A stretch of DNA of 61,880 nucleotides from Clostridia bacterium (GTDB lineage Bacteria > Bacillota > Clostridia > Christensenellales > Borkfalkiaceae). Under the pieces are notes generated by a model. That model was not told where the DNA came from, ran no database searches, and worked only from the letters and a program-made list of their open reading frames with translations. The stretch covers positions 1 to 61,880 of the forward strand of contig JAFTQO010000010.1 in NCBI GenBank assembly GCA_017462735.1, read 5' to 3'. The translations under genes were made by a program, and so were the position numbers. Of this stretch, positions 6,405 to 14,972 are shown piece by piece (the first letter of the stretch is position 1; each line of letters opens with the position of its first letter).

Positions 6405-7186
6405 TTATTTGTATCGATATCGGCAATACCAATATAAAGTATGCCATTTGGGACGGCGAGACGTTAAAATTCTCTTTCCGCGTAGAGACGGATTTAAAAC
6501 GCACGTCGGACGAATACGGCACTTCCCTTACGGGTATGCTGACGACAAAGGGTGTCTCGGTGGAAGAAATTACGGGCGGCATCGTGTCTTCCGTCGTGCC
6601 TTCTCTCGATTATACGATTGATAAAATGTGCGAGTTGTACTTGCATATCGCACCCAAGCATATCGCGCCGGGGCTCAAATCGGGGCTGAATATCCGTTGC
6701 GACGACGCGCGGGAAGTCGGTGCGGACCGTATCGTCAATTGCGTCTCTGCTATCGTGGAATACGGCAAAAAAGGGGTACCCATGGTCGTCATCGACTTCG
6801 GTACGGCGACGACGTTTAACGTGATTAGCGACAAGCACGAATTTATCGGCGGGGTTATTTCGCCCGGGATTAAAGGCTCTCTCGATTCCCTTGTCAACGG
6901 CACGGCAAAACTGCCGAGAGTTGAGATTGAGGCTCCCAAGAGCGTCATCGCTAAAAACACGGTGACCAATATGCAGGCGGGTATCGTGTTCGGCTTTGCG
7001 GGATTGGTTGAATACATCGTTAAGAAAATCAAGAGAGAACTTGGCAGAGAAGACGTGTTTACCGTCGCGACGGGCGGGTTCAGTACGGTTATCGCCAAGG
7101 AAATCGGGTGCATTGACGCCGTGGACAAACTGTTGACGTTAAAAGGACTCAATTATCTGTACCGCTTGAATGCGGAAGAGGCATAA
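6401..7186 (+). CDS. coaX: Type III pantothenate kinase
   Basis: Phosphorylates pantothenate, the first step of coenzyme A synthesis. The 261 residues are the normal length. ASKHA-fold motifs are visible: DIGNTNIKYAI at the start, GADRIVNCVSA around 107-117, VIDFGTATTFNV with its catalytic Asp, and GGVISPGIKGS. It overlaps the ECF S-component gene, pairing uptake with trapping of the vitamin. hom follows after 38 bases, with its own AAGGAG ribosome site. Confidence 0.95.
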   Translation: MIICIDIGNTNIKYAIWDGETLKFSFRVETDLKRTSDEYGTSLTGMLTTKGVSVEEITGGIVSSVVPSLDYTIDKMCELYLHIAPKHIAPGLKSGLNIRCDDAREVGADRIVNCVSAIVEYGKKGVPMVVIDFGTATTFNVISDKHEFIGGVISPGIKGSLDSLVNGTAKLPRVEIEAPKSVIAKNTVTNMQAGIVFGFAGLVEYIVKKIKRELGREDVFTVATGGFSTVIAKEIGCIDAVDKLLTLKGLNYLYRLNAEEA

Positions 7187-7224
7187 AAGAAAAGAGTAAG
7201 AACACTTACCGAAGGAGAATAGAT

Positions 7225-8523
7225 ATGGCAAAGAAAGTAGGCGTAGCAATTTTAGGGCTTGGCGTCGTAGGCGGCGGCACCTATCAAACGCTGGTAGACC
7301 ATCACGATTTTTATTTAAAAACGCAAAAAGTCGATTTGACGGTAGAGGCGGTTTTGGATAAGGCGGAGGCGAGATTGGACGCGCTCGGCGTGCCCGAAGA
7401 CTTGCGCGCAAAGAGCATTGACGAAGTTTTGGCTAATCCCAACGTCGATATCGTCGTAGAAACGATTGGTGGCGTTGGCGTGGCGAAAGTATTCGTAACT
7501 GCGGCGCTTCGCAACGGCAAGACGGTGGTTACCTCCAACAAGGAACTTATCTGCAAACACTCCCACGAACTGGAGGATATTGCAAAACGCAACGGCTGCG
7601 GTCTTTATTACGAAGCAAGTTGCGTAGGCGGCGTGCCTATTATCCGCACTCTGTTGGACGGCGTACAAGCCAACAAAATCAACAAAATGATGGGTATCGT
7701 CAACGGGACGACCAACTACATTTTGACTAAAATGGCAGGCGAAGGCGCAGACTATGCGGAGACGTTGAAAGAAGCGCAACGCTTGGGCTATGCAGAGTTC
7801 GATCCCACCAACGACGTAGAGGGGTTTGATTCCACCTACAAACTTTCCATTTTGTCCTCTATGGCGTTTCACACCAAAGTCCCTTACACGAAGATTTTCC
7901 GCGAAGGGATCAGCGGTATCGCTACGGAAGACATCGCTTACGGTAAGGAACTCGGCTACACGCTGAAATTGCTTGCTATCGGCAAGAACACGGAAAAGGG
8001 TATCGAGGTGCGCGTGCATCCTACCTTTATCCCCACGGCACATCCTTTGGCAAGCGTCAACGACGCATACAATGCGGTCTATCTGTGCGGAGATGCCGTA
8101 GACGACATTATGTTGTACGGTAGAGGCGCAGGTGCATTGCCTACGGCAAGTGCGGTAGTCAGCGACGTCATTTACGCGGCAACCCATACGGAAATCAAAT
8201 ATTCCACCTTCAAAAATACGGCGAACGCGGAAAGAAACGTAAAATTCGTCTCTAACTTCGCCAGCGCCTATTATATTCGCCTTTCCGTACAGGACAAGGC
8301 GGGCGTGCTTGCTAAACTCACGGGCGTATTTGCTAGAAACGGCATTTCTATCGTAGAAATCGAGCAAAAAGGCAAGAAGGAAGTCGGCGAGAACGGCGAA
8401 GTGCGCGTTCCCCTTATCATCGTCACCCACCAAACCCACGAAAACAGCGTAAAGAACGCCGTTGCAAAACTCGGGGAAACGGATATGGCGAAAGTAGAAG
8501 CGGTCATCCGCGTAGAGCAATAA
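7225..8523 (+). CDS. hom: Homoserine dehydrogenase
   Basis: Reduces aspartate semialdehyde to homoserine with NAD(P)H, on the route to threonine and methionine. The 432 residues carry the Rossmann motif GLGVVGGGTY near the N-terminus, the catalytic domain with VNGTTNYILT and EGFDSTYKL, and a C-terminal ACT domain (about 350-432) typical of threonine feedback control. A hairpin terminator closes the transcript. The partner aspartokinase gene is about 16 kb away, at 24454. Confidence 0.96.
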   Translation: MAKKVGVAILGLGVVGGGTYQTLVDHHDFYLKTQKVDLTVEAVLDKAEARLDALGVPEDLRAKSIDEVLANPNVDIVVETIGGVGVAKVFVTAALRNGKTVVTSNKELICKHSHELEDIAKRNGCGLYYEASCVGGVPIIRTLLDGVQANKINKMMGIVNGTTNYILTKMAGEGADYAETLKEAQRLGYAEFDPTNDVEGFDSTYKLSILSSMAFHTKVPYTKIFREGISGIATEDIAYGKELGYTLKLLAIGKNTEKGIEVRVHPTFIPTAHPLASVNDAYNAVYLCGDAVDDIMLYGRGAGALPTASAVVSDVIYAATHTEIKYSTFKNTANAERNVKFVSNFASAYYIRLSVQDKAGVLAKLTGVFARNGISIVEIEQKGKKEVGENGEVRVPLIIVTHQTHENSVKNAVAKLGETDMAKVEAVIRVEQ

Positions 8524-8525
8524 AC

Positions 8526-8557
8526 AAAAAAAGTGAGGTTGTTCGCCTCACTTTTTC
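8526..8557 (+). terminator. Terminator after hom
   Basis: GTGAGG/CCTCAC stem extended by A-T pairs, a 7-base loop and a five-T run, directly after the hom stop codon. Confidence 0.85.
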
Positions 8558-8596
8558 TTTTACAGAAAAAAGTTTGTTTTTTTTAGGTAAAAGGGC

Positions 8597-8625
8597 TTGC
8601 ATTTTTTTGGCAAGGATGGTATAAT
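8597..8625 (+). promoter_or_regulatory. sigma-A promoter of the rimP-nusA-infB operon
   Basis: TTGCAT (8597-8602), a 17-bp spacer and TATAAT (8620-8625), about 85 bases upstream of the rimP start. Confidence 0.85.
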
Positions 8626-8654
8626 AAGGACACTTGATACTCATACGCTTGATT

Positions 8655-8680
8655 ATTGAGAGTGGTCCGCCACTCTCAAT
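8655..8680 (+). promoter_or_regulatory. Leader stem-loop before rimP
   Basis: A perfect 11-bp stem ATTGAGAGTGG/CCACTCTCAAT with tetraloop TCCG in the operon leader. No T run follows, so it is unlikely to be a terminator. A processing site or protein-binding site is plausible, since nusA operons are often autoregulated. Confidence 0.7.
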
Positions 8681-8709
8681 CTTGTTTATAAGGGGCAAAG
8701 GAGGCAGTC

Positions 8710-9171
8710 GTGAAAGTAAAGACGGAGCAAGAGATATTCGACTTTTTAAAACCCATTGCGGACGGCATGGGGATAGAGATTGTCGAGGTGGAGTTTAAAC
8801 AGGGCAGGGAGCCGACCTTGACGATATACGTCGATACGGAAGAGGGGATAGACCTCAATACCTGCGCCGATTTTCACACGGCGATAGATTCGCCGCTGGA
8901 CGAATTCGACCCTTCCTTCGGCGCGCCGTATACCTTACAGGTCTCTAGCCCGGGCTTGGATAGACCGTTAAAGACGGCAAGAGATTTTGAAAAGCGTATG
9001 GGACAAAAGGTAGAGGTCAAACTGTACGCCCCCTTACAAGGCAAGAAGTTTTTCGAGGCGGTTTTGGTCGGCTACGACGGCAACTGCGTGACCTTAGCGC
9101 AAGGCGAAGAAAGTTTTAAATTAGAACTGTCTAAAATAGCAAAGATTTGTTTGGCGATTGAGTTCGACTAA
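8710..9171 (+). CDS. rimP: Ribosome maturation factor RimP
   Basis: Helps assemble the 30S subunit. The 153 residues are the usual size. An N-terminal alpha/beta domain with LTIYVDTEEGIDLNTCADFH is followed by YTLQVSSPGLDRPLK, the family signature, and a C-terminal SH3-like domain. It starts with GTG at 8710, preceded by GGAGG. First gene of the classical rimP-nusA-rnpM-ylxQ-infB-rbfA operon. Confidence 0.95.
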   Translation: MKVKTEQEIFDFLKPIADGMGIEIVEVEFKQGREPTLTIYVDTEEGIDLNTCADFHTAIDSPLDEFDPSFGAPYTLQVSSPGLDRPLKTARDFEKRMGQKVEVKLYAPLQGKKFFEAVLVGYDGNCVTLAQGEESFKLELSKIAKICLAIEFD

Positions 9172-9215
9172 ACTTGAAAATATAAAAGAGGAAAAATCAA
9201 TTAGGAGATAAAAGT

Positions 9216-10337
9216 ATGAAAAAGAACACCATCCCCGAGGAAAACTTTTTTGCGGCGCTCACCGATTTGGTGGCGGAAAAAGGGATAAGCGAAGAGGCGT
9301 TTATCGAGACTTTGAAAAACGCACTTGCTTCCGCGTACAAAAAACAGTTTGAAAGCGGCGCTGAAATCGTCGTGGACCTCAACCCCGAAAGCGGTTCTAT
9401 CCAATACAAAGCCCTTCGCTACGTCGTAGAGGAAGTAGAGGATAAAGACAAAGAAATTTCTTTGGAAGAAGCGCAAGAACTCGACCCGAAACACCAAGTT
9501 GGCGACGTGATCGAAAGGGTGTTCGTGCCGAAGAATTTCGGGCGTATCGCAGCGCAGACGGCAAAACAAGTAATTTTGCAAAAATTGCATGAAGCGGAAC
9601 GCGACAATACTTTCTCTGCTTTCTCCGATAAGGAAGGGGAATTGATGGAAGGCGTCATCCGCAAAATCGACGAAAGAAACGTCTACGTCGAACTTGGCGA
9701 TAAGAAAATCGAAGGGGTTATGCCTCCTCAGGACCGCACGCCTACCGAACGTTACGCTGTCGGCGACAGAATCAAAGTGTTTGTGAAGCGTGTTAAAAAT
9801 AGCGGCAGAAACTCTCAAATCGTCGTTTCCCGTAGCGCGGCAGGTCTCGTCAAGAAGTTGTTTGAGCAACAAGTTCCCGAAATTGCCCAAGGCATCGTCG
9901 AGGTCAAAGAGGTTGCCCGTGAAGCAGGTTACAGGACGAAGATTGCTATCGTTTCCAACGACTCCCGCGTGGACGCAGTCGGCGCGTGCGTCGGCAACCG
10001 CGGCTCCCGCGTAAACGCAGTCGTAGAAGAACTCGGCGGCGAAAAAATCGACATCATCTTGTGGAACGAAGACCCCTTGGTGTTCATCTACAAGGCGCTT
10101 TCGCCCGCTACCGTCAATTCGGTTACGGTAAAAGGGGAACGTAGCGCAATGGCAGTCGTACCCGACGAAAAGTTGTCGCTGGCTATCGGTAGAGACGGTC
10201 AAAACGCCCGTTTGGCGGCGCGCCTTACCGGTTGGAAGATAGACGTAAAGAGCGCCTCTTCGCCCGAAGCGCAAGCGTTGCTTGCGGCTAACGCAGAGGC
10301 GGAAGAAGACTACGAAGAAACCGCAATCGAGGAATAA
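9216..10337 (+). CDS. nusA: Transcription elongation/termination factor NusA
   Basis: Binds RNA polymerase and RNA and modulates pausing and termination. The 373 residues comprise the N-terminal polymerase-binding domain (about 1-130), an S1 domain (about 133-200, with GVIRKIDERNVYVELG) and two KH domains with GACVGNRGSRVNAV and LSLAIGRDGQNARLAA. It ends with a short acidic tail, as in Gram-positive NusA, without the extra AR repeats of proteobacteria. Confidence 0.97.
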   Translation: MKKNTIPEENFFAALTDLVAEKGISEEAFIETLKNALASAYKKQFESGAEIVVDLNPESGSIQYKALRYVVEEVEDKDKEISLEEAQELDPKHQVGDVIERVFVPKNFGRIAAQTAKQVILQKLHEAERDNTFSAFSDKEGELMEGVIRKIDERNVYVELGDKKIEGVMPPQDRTPTERYAVGDRIKVFVKRVKNSGRNSQIVVSRSAAGLVKKLFEQQVPEIAQGIVEVKEVAREAGYRTKIAIVSNDSRVDAVGACVGNRGSRVNAVVEELGGEKIDIILWNEDPLVFIYKALSPATVNSVTVKGERSAMAVVPDEKLSLAIGRDGQNARLAARLTGWKIDVKSASSPEAQALLAANAEAEEDYEETAIEE

Positions 10338-10340
10338 GTT

Positions 10341-10604
10341 ATGGCGAAAGGGAAAGTGCCTTTTAGGATGTGCATTGCTTGTCGACAAATGAAACCGAAG
10401 AAAGAGATGACGCGTATCGTCAAGAACGCGGACGGCGAAATTTTCGCCGATTTTTCGGGCAAAGCGGCAGGCAGGGGCGCGTATATATGTAGCGACGAAT
10501 GTTGCAGACAAAAATTACAGGACAAAAAACTGTTGCATAAGGCGTTTTCCGCGCAAGTCTCGGGCGAAGTTTACGAAGGCGTACAAGGGGGCGGAAAATC
10601 TTGA
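10341..10604 (+). CDS. rnpM: RNase P modulator RnpM (YlxR)
   Basis: A small RNA-binding protein of 87 residues. The YlxR signature RMCIACRQMKPKKEMTRIV is near the start, followed by GRGAYIC and a second Cys-containing turn (SDECC). YlxR of Bacillus subtilis binds and modulates RNase P. It starts 3 bases after nusA and its stop overlaps the TTG start of the next gene. Confidence 0.92.
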   Translation: MAKGKVPFRMCIACRQMKPKKEMTRIVKNADGEIFADFSGKAAGRGAYICSDECCRQKLQDKKLLHKAFSAQVSGEVYEGVQGGGKS

Positions 10605-10930
10605 TAGAAAAGATACGCGCCTACTTGGGATTTTGTTTGCGCGCGGGAAAAATTATTTTCGGCGTAGACGATATCGAAACGCATAGAAAAAAGATACATT
10701 TATTGCTCGTTGACGAAAAGTTGGCGGAAAATTCTAAAAAACGCCTTCATAAAGCCAACGAAAGGTTTTTATCCCCTCTCTTCCTTTTAGACGAAGGGCT
10801 GCTGGGAGAATTATTGCTCCGTCCGCAAGTCAAGGCGGTGGCAATCAAAGATTACAACCTCGCCAAAGCCATTTTGCAAGCGGCGAAGGATCAACCTCAA
10901 TTCAAATTCTATTCGGGAGGAAACAACTGA
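10601..10930 (+). CDS. ylxQ: L7Ae-family RNA-binding protein YlxQ
   Basis: A 109-residue protein of the L7Ae/L30e fold found between rnpM and infB in Bacillota. It shows the typical N-terminal LGFCLRAGKIIFG motif, then LLLVDEKLAENSKKRL. It starts with TTG at 10601 and overlaps rnpM by 4 bases (TTGA), so translation is probably coupled. The L7Ae fold predicts kink-turn RNA binding; the exact target is unknown. Confidence 0.9.
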   Translation: MIEKIRAYLGFCLRAGKIIFGVDDIETHRKKIHLLLVDEKLAENSKKRLHKANERFLSPLFLLDEGLLGELLLRPQVKAVAIKDYNLAKAILQAAKDQPQFKFYSGGNN

Positions 10931-10934
10931 ACTT

Positions 10935-13478
10935 ATGGCACAAAAAAGTTATAAAAACGTGGAAAAAATAACCGAGTTATTGGGAGACAAAAACCTCGGC
11001 TCGTTAAACAAACGTCTCTCTTCCACAGAAAAGAGCCTTGCGGAAATTTTGCGTAAGTTGACGGCTTTGGAAGCGGAAAAAGCCGAACGCGAGGCAGCCG
11101 AAGAAGCGGCGAGATTGGAGGCGCAACGCGCCGCAGAAGAAGCCGCAAAAGAGGCGGCAAAAGAAGCGGAGAAAGTTTCCCTGCCCGAAGAGGAACCCGC
11201 AGAAGAAGCGCCCGTTCAACCAGAGGAAGAAAAGGCGGAAGAAGTGGCGGCGGAAGAGCCTGTAAAAGAAGTGAAACCTGCTCCCCGCACCCTTACGGTT
11301 ACGCCTGACGCGCCGAGGGCGCCTAGATATTTCCGCAACGGGCAAGTCCAAGGGGAATACGTAGCAAAACCGGGTGCGGAGACGACGCAGACTTACCGTC
11401 CCCGTCCTCAAGGGGAGAGACCCGTTCGTCCTCAAGGTGACAGACCTGCGCGCACGGATAAACCTATGACGCCTCGCTCTCCCCGCATAGGGACGACTCC
11501 TCCCGTCAGCGCGCCCGTATTGCCGACCAAGGAGAATAAAAACTTCTCCCAAACGGCAAAGAAAAAGACGTTTGAGCGCACGTATACGGAGAAGAAACCC
11601 GTTTCTAAGCGTACGCTTATCAAACAACAGGGTATGACGGTAGAGGACTTTGACGAAGATAAGTCGGGCTACAGAAAGATGCGTACGCCCAAAAAGCAGA
11701 AGCGTCAAGAAATCCAAACGGTGAAGATCGAGCACGCCGTCGTTACCACGCAAGAAATTCCTTTGAAAGTCCTTTCGGAAAAACTCGGCGTATCGGCGGT
11801 GGAAATTACCAAACGCCTTTTCAAAGAAGGGATTATGAAAGGCATCAACGACTCTATCGACTACGAAAACGCGGCGCTAATGGCGGCGGATATGGGTATC
11901 GACCTTGAGTATAAGCCCGAAAAGACGGCGGAGGACGTATTGCAAGATACCATCGTAGAAGAAGACGTTACCAAGTTGGTCGCTCGCGCTCCCGTCGTAA
12001 CGGTGATGGGTCACGTCGACCACGGTAAGACCTCCCTGCTTGACAAAATCCGTGCTACGGCAGTCACGTCGGGCGAAGCAGGCGGTATTACGCAAAGCAT
12101 CGGTGCATACACGGTTACGGCAAAAGGTAAACAAATTACCTTCATCGATACCCCCGGTCACGCGGCGTTTACGGCAATGCGTGCCCGCGGCGCGCAAGTC
12201 ACAGACGTCGTTATCTTGGTGGTAGCGGCAGACGACGGCATTATGCCTCAGACGGTAGAAGCAATCAACCACGCAAAATCGGCTAACGTGCCTATTATCG
12301 TGGCGATGAATAAAATGGATAAGTACGAAATCAACCCCGACAAAGTCAAACAAGGGCTTGTCGAGCACGAACTCGTCCCCGAAGAATGGGGCGGCGATAC
12401 GATTATCGTACCCGTTTCTGCAAAGACGGGTATGGGTATCGACGACTTGCTCGATTCCGTCAACCTCGTTGCGGAAATGCAAGAACTCAAAGCAAACCCC
12501 GATAGACAGGCGAAGGGTACGATTATCGAAGCAAAATTGGACAAAGGCAAAGGCCCTGTGGCAAGTATTATCGTGCAAACGGGTACCTTGCATACGGGCG
12601 ACAACATCTTGTCTGGGACGACGATGGGTCGTGTGCGCGCTATGTTCGACGACAAGGGACGTGCGGTCAAGTCGGCAGGTCCGTCTATGGCAGTTTCCGT
12701 CTTGGGCTTTGAAGAGGTGCCCAACGCAGGCGACAGCATTATGGTCGTAGACCAAGCGTTGATGAAGCAAGTCCAAGAAGAAAGAAAGACCAAAGAACGC
12801 GAGAGCATGATTAAGGAGCAAAGCCGCGTTTCGCTCGACGATATCTTTGCGCAAGTGGAAGAGGGGAAACTCAAAAACCTCAACCTCATCGTCAAAGGGG
12901 ACGTACAGGGTAGCGTAGAAGCGGTTAAGCAATCTTTGGAAAAACTTTCCAACGAAGAAGTGAAGGTCAAAGTCATCCACTCGGCGGCGGGCGCTATCAA
13001 CGAAAGCGACGTAATGCTGGCAGAAAGTGCGGGCGCGATTATTATCGGTTTCAACGTGCGTCCTGACACCAAGGCGAAGAAGATTGCAGAAGACGCCAAA
13101 GTCGACGTCCGTTCCTACCGTATCATCTACGAACTTTTGGACGATATGGAACTTGCTCTCAAAGGTATGCTTGCGCCGAAACTGCGTGAAATTCTTACGG
13201 GTAAATGCGAAGTTAGGCAGACGTTCAATATCACGGGCGTGGGCACGATTGCAGGTTGTTACGTTACCGACGGTAAGATTGTCCGCGGCGGGAAATTGCG
13301 TATTTACCGCGAGGATATTATGATTTGCGAAGGCGGTGTTAAACAACTCAAGCGCTTTAAGGACGACGTCAAAGAAGTGGCGTACGGCTTTGAGTGCGGT
13401 TGTGCAATCGACGGCTTTAACGAAATCAAAATCGGGGATATCATCGAGTGTTATATTACCGAGGAGATTAAAGCGTAA
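10935..13478 (+). CDS. infB: Translation initiation factor IF-2
   Basis: GTPase that brings initiator tRNA to the ribosome. The protein has 847 residues. The first 250 or so are low-complexity (Ala/Glu-rich, then Pro/Arg-rich) as usual for IF-2. The IF2N domain follows (about 275-330), then the G domain with GHVDHGKT at 359-366, DTPGHAAF and NKMD, then domains II-IV. The stop codon overlaps the rbfA start by one base. Central gene of the operon. Confidence 0.98.
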   Translation: MAQKSYKNVEKITELLGDKNLGSLNKRLSSTEKSLAEILRKLTALEAEKAEREAAEEAARLEAQRAAEEAAKEAAKEAEKVSLPEEEPAEEAPVQPEEEKAEEVAAEEPVKEVKPAPRTLTVTPDAPRAPRYFRNGQVQGEYVAKPGAETTQTYRPRPQGERPVRPQGDRPARTDKPMTPRSPRIGTTPPVSAPVLPTKENKNFSQTAKKKTFERTYTEKKPVSKRTLIKQQGMTVEDFDEDKSGYRKMRTPKKQKRQEIQTVKIEHAVVTTQEIPLKVLSEKLGVSAVEITKRLFKEGIMKGINDSIDYENAALMAADMGIDLEYKPEKTAEDVLQDTIVEEDVTKLVARAPVVTVMGHVDHGKTSLLDKIRATAVTSGEAGGITQSIGAYTVTAKGKQITFIDTPGHAAFTAMRARGAQVTDVVILVVAADDGIMPQTVEAINHAKSANVPIIVAMNKMDKYEINPDKVKQGLVEHELVPEEWGGDTIIVPVSAKTGMGIDDLLDSVNLVAEMQELKANPDRQAKGTIIEAKLDKGKGPVASIIVQTGTLHTGDNILSGTTMGRVRAMFDDKGRAVKSAGPSMAVSVLGFEEVPNAGDSIMVVDQALMKQVQEERKTKERESMIKEQSRVSLDDIFAQVEEGKLKNLNLIVKGDVQGSVEAVKQSLEKLSNEEVKVKVIHSAAGAINESDVMLAESAGAIIIGFNVRPDTKAKKIAEDAKVDVRSYRIIYELLDDMELALKGMLAPKLREILTGKCEVRQTFNITGVGTIAGCYVTDGKIVRGGKLRIYREDIMICEGGVKQLKRFKDDVKEVAYGFECGCAIDGFNEIKIGDIIECYITEEIKA

Positions 13479-13870
13479 TGAAGGTATCGAGAACCTCCCG
13501 TTTAAACGGGGAATACCAAAAGGAAATCAGCGTACTGCTCCGTCGCTTACAAGGCAGTCGGTCCGATTTTAAAGGGCTGGTATCGGTGACGGAAGCGGAC
13601 GTTGCGCCCGATTTAAAGACGGCGAAAATTTATATCAGCATCTATGCGGCGACGGACGAAGAGAAAAACCGCACCTTTGAAATCATCAAAGAAAGCGCAG
13701 GGTATATCCGTCACGAACTTGCGCAAGTGATGCGTATGCGCACCGTACCCGCCCTTACTTTTTTGTGGGACGGCTCTATGACCTACGGCGCGAAGATGGA
13801 CGAATTATTCCGTAAAATCCACGCGGAAGAAAAGGCTTCTCCCGCCCAAACGGACGAGGAAAGGGACTAA
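13478..13870 (+). CDS. rbfA: Ribosome-binding factor A
   Basis: 30S maturation factor. The 130 residues are a KH-fold protein with the typical DLKTAKIYISIY strand and a C-terminal LTFLWDGSMTYGAKMDELF. The ATG overlaps the infB stop (TAATG). Together with rimP and infB it makes this a ribosome-assembly operon. Confidence 0.95.
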   Translation: MKVSRTSRLNGEYQKEISVLLRRLQGSRSDFKGLVSVTEADVAPDLKTAKIYISIYAATDEEKNRTFEIIKESAGYIRHELAQVMRMRTVPALTFLWDGSMTYGAKMDELFRKIHAEEKASPAQTDEERD

Positions 13871-13882
13871 AGGACGAAAAAG

Positions 13883-14848
13883 ATGAACGTGACGTTGCAA
13901 GAAATTGCCCAAAAACTGAAAAAAGCCAAAAAAGTGGCGTTGTTTACGCATATGCGCCCCGACGGGGACGCGTATGGTAGCACGTTAGCGCTTGCCTGTG
14001 CTTTGGATAGGCAGGGGATTGCTTGCAGCGTATGCAACGAAAGCGACGTTCCTTCCAACCTTACTTTTTTAGAGGGACTGGATAGGATTAAAAAGCACCC
14101 TGACGGCGACGAGGATTTGTATCTGTCTATGGACAGCGCCGAAGGCGCAAGATTAGGGGCGCTCGCCGACGTCTTTTTAGCCTTTTCTAAAAAAGGTACG
14201 ACAATCAACGTCGACCACCATATCTCCAATACCCGTTATGCGAAGTATAACTATGTACAAACTTGCTCGGCAAATTGTATGAATTCGTATCGTTTGATAG
14301 AGGAATTAGGCGTTTCGCTTGACAGGCAAATTGCGACCTATCTTCTCGTCGGGCTTTTGACGGACAGCGGCAATTTTTCTCACGACGACGTGACGGAAGA
14401 GACCCTTGCCGTCGGCTCGAAATTGGTAGCGGCAGGCGCGGATATCTGCGGCTTGCAATACCAACTTTTTAAAAAGCAAAGCAAAGCGCGCGCGGCGTTG
14501 TATGCGAAAGTGATGTCGGGGCTGAGGTATGCGCACGACGATAGATTCGCCTTTGTCGTCATCGATAGAGAGACGATGGAAAAGGTCGGTGCGGACAACG
14601 GCGCGACGGAGGGGTTTGTGGACTTCCCTCTCAACATAGAGACGGTAGAGATAGCCGCTTCGCTCCTCGAGATGAAAAAAGGCCAGTACAAGGTTTCTTT
14701 ACGCTCCAAAAAATATGCGGACGTCAACAAACTTGCCGCAGTTTACGGCGGCGGTGGGCACGTGCGTGCGGCTGGCTGTATGCTGTTTGGCGATTTGGAA
14801 GAAATCATAGACAAGTTGTCCTATACGGTGTCGCAGTATTTAGAGTGA
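13883..14848 (+). CDS. nrnA: DHH-family phosphoesterase (nanoRNase / pAp phosphatase)
   Basis: Degrades very short RNAs and 3'-phosphoadenosine 5'-phosphate. The 321 residues contain the N-terminal DHH domain (MRPDGDAYGS metal-binding Asp residues, then NVDHHISN) and a C-terminal DHHA1 domain ending in GGGGHVRAAG. It is the last gene of the nusA-infB operon, as in many Bacillota, and a terminator follows at once. Confidence 0.94.
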   Translation: MNVTLQEIAQKLKKAKKVALFTHMRPDGDAYGSTLALACALDRQGIACSVCNESDVPSNLTFLEGLDRIKKHPDGDEDLYLSMDSAEGARLGALADVFLAFSKKGTTINVDHHISNTRYAKYNYVQTCSANCMNSYRLIEELGVSLDRQIATYLLVGLLTDSGNFSHDDVTEETLAVGSKLVAAGADICGLQYQLFKKQSKARAALYAKVMSGLRYAHDDRFAFVVIDRETMEKVGADNGATEGFVDFPLNIETVEIAASLLEMKKGQYKVSLRSKKYADVNKLAAVYGGGGHVRAAGCMLFGDLEEIIDKLSYTVSQYLE

Positions 14849-14875
14849 AAAGAACGGACAAGCCCGTTCTTTTTC
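14848..14875 (+). terminator. Terminator of the nusA-infB operon
   Basis: A 10-bp stem AAAAGAACGG/CCGTTCTTTT with a 6-base loop and a T run, starting at the nrnA stop codon. Confidence 0.85.
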
Positions 14876-14972
14876 CAATAAAACTCTACCCTGGGGCGGC
14901 AAAAACGCAAAAATGCGTTGATTTTCAGTAAAGATGGCAATACTTGTAGCGACAACTTTTTGAGGTGAACTC

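Noticed and set aside
9201-10511. 436-codon minus-strand frame over nusA and rnpM
   Set aside because: Shadow of two well-identified genes; composition is Arg/His/Phe-rich as expected for a reverse frame.
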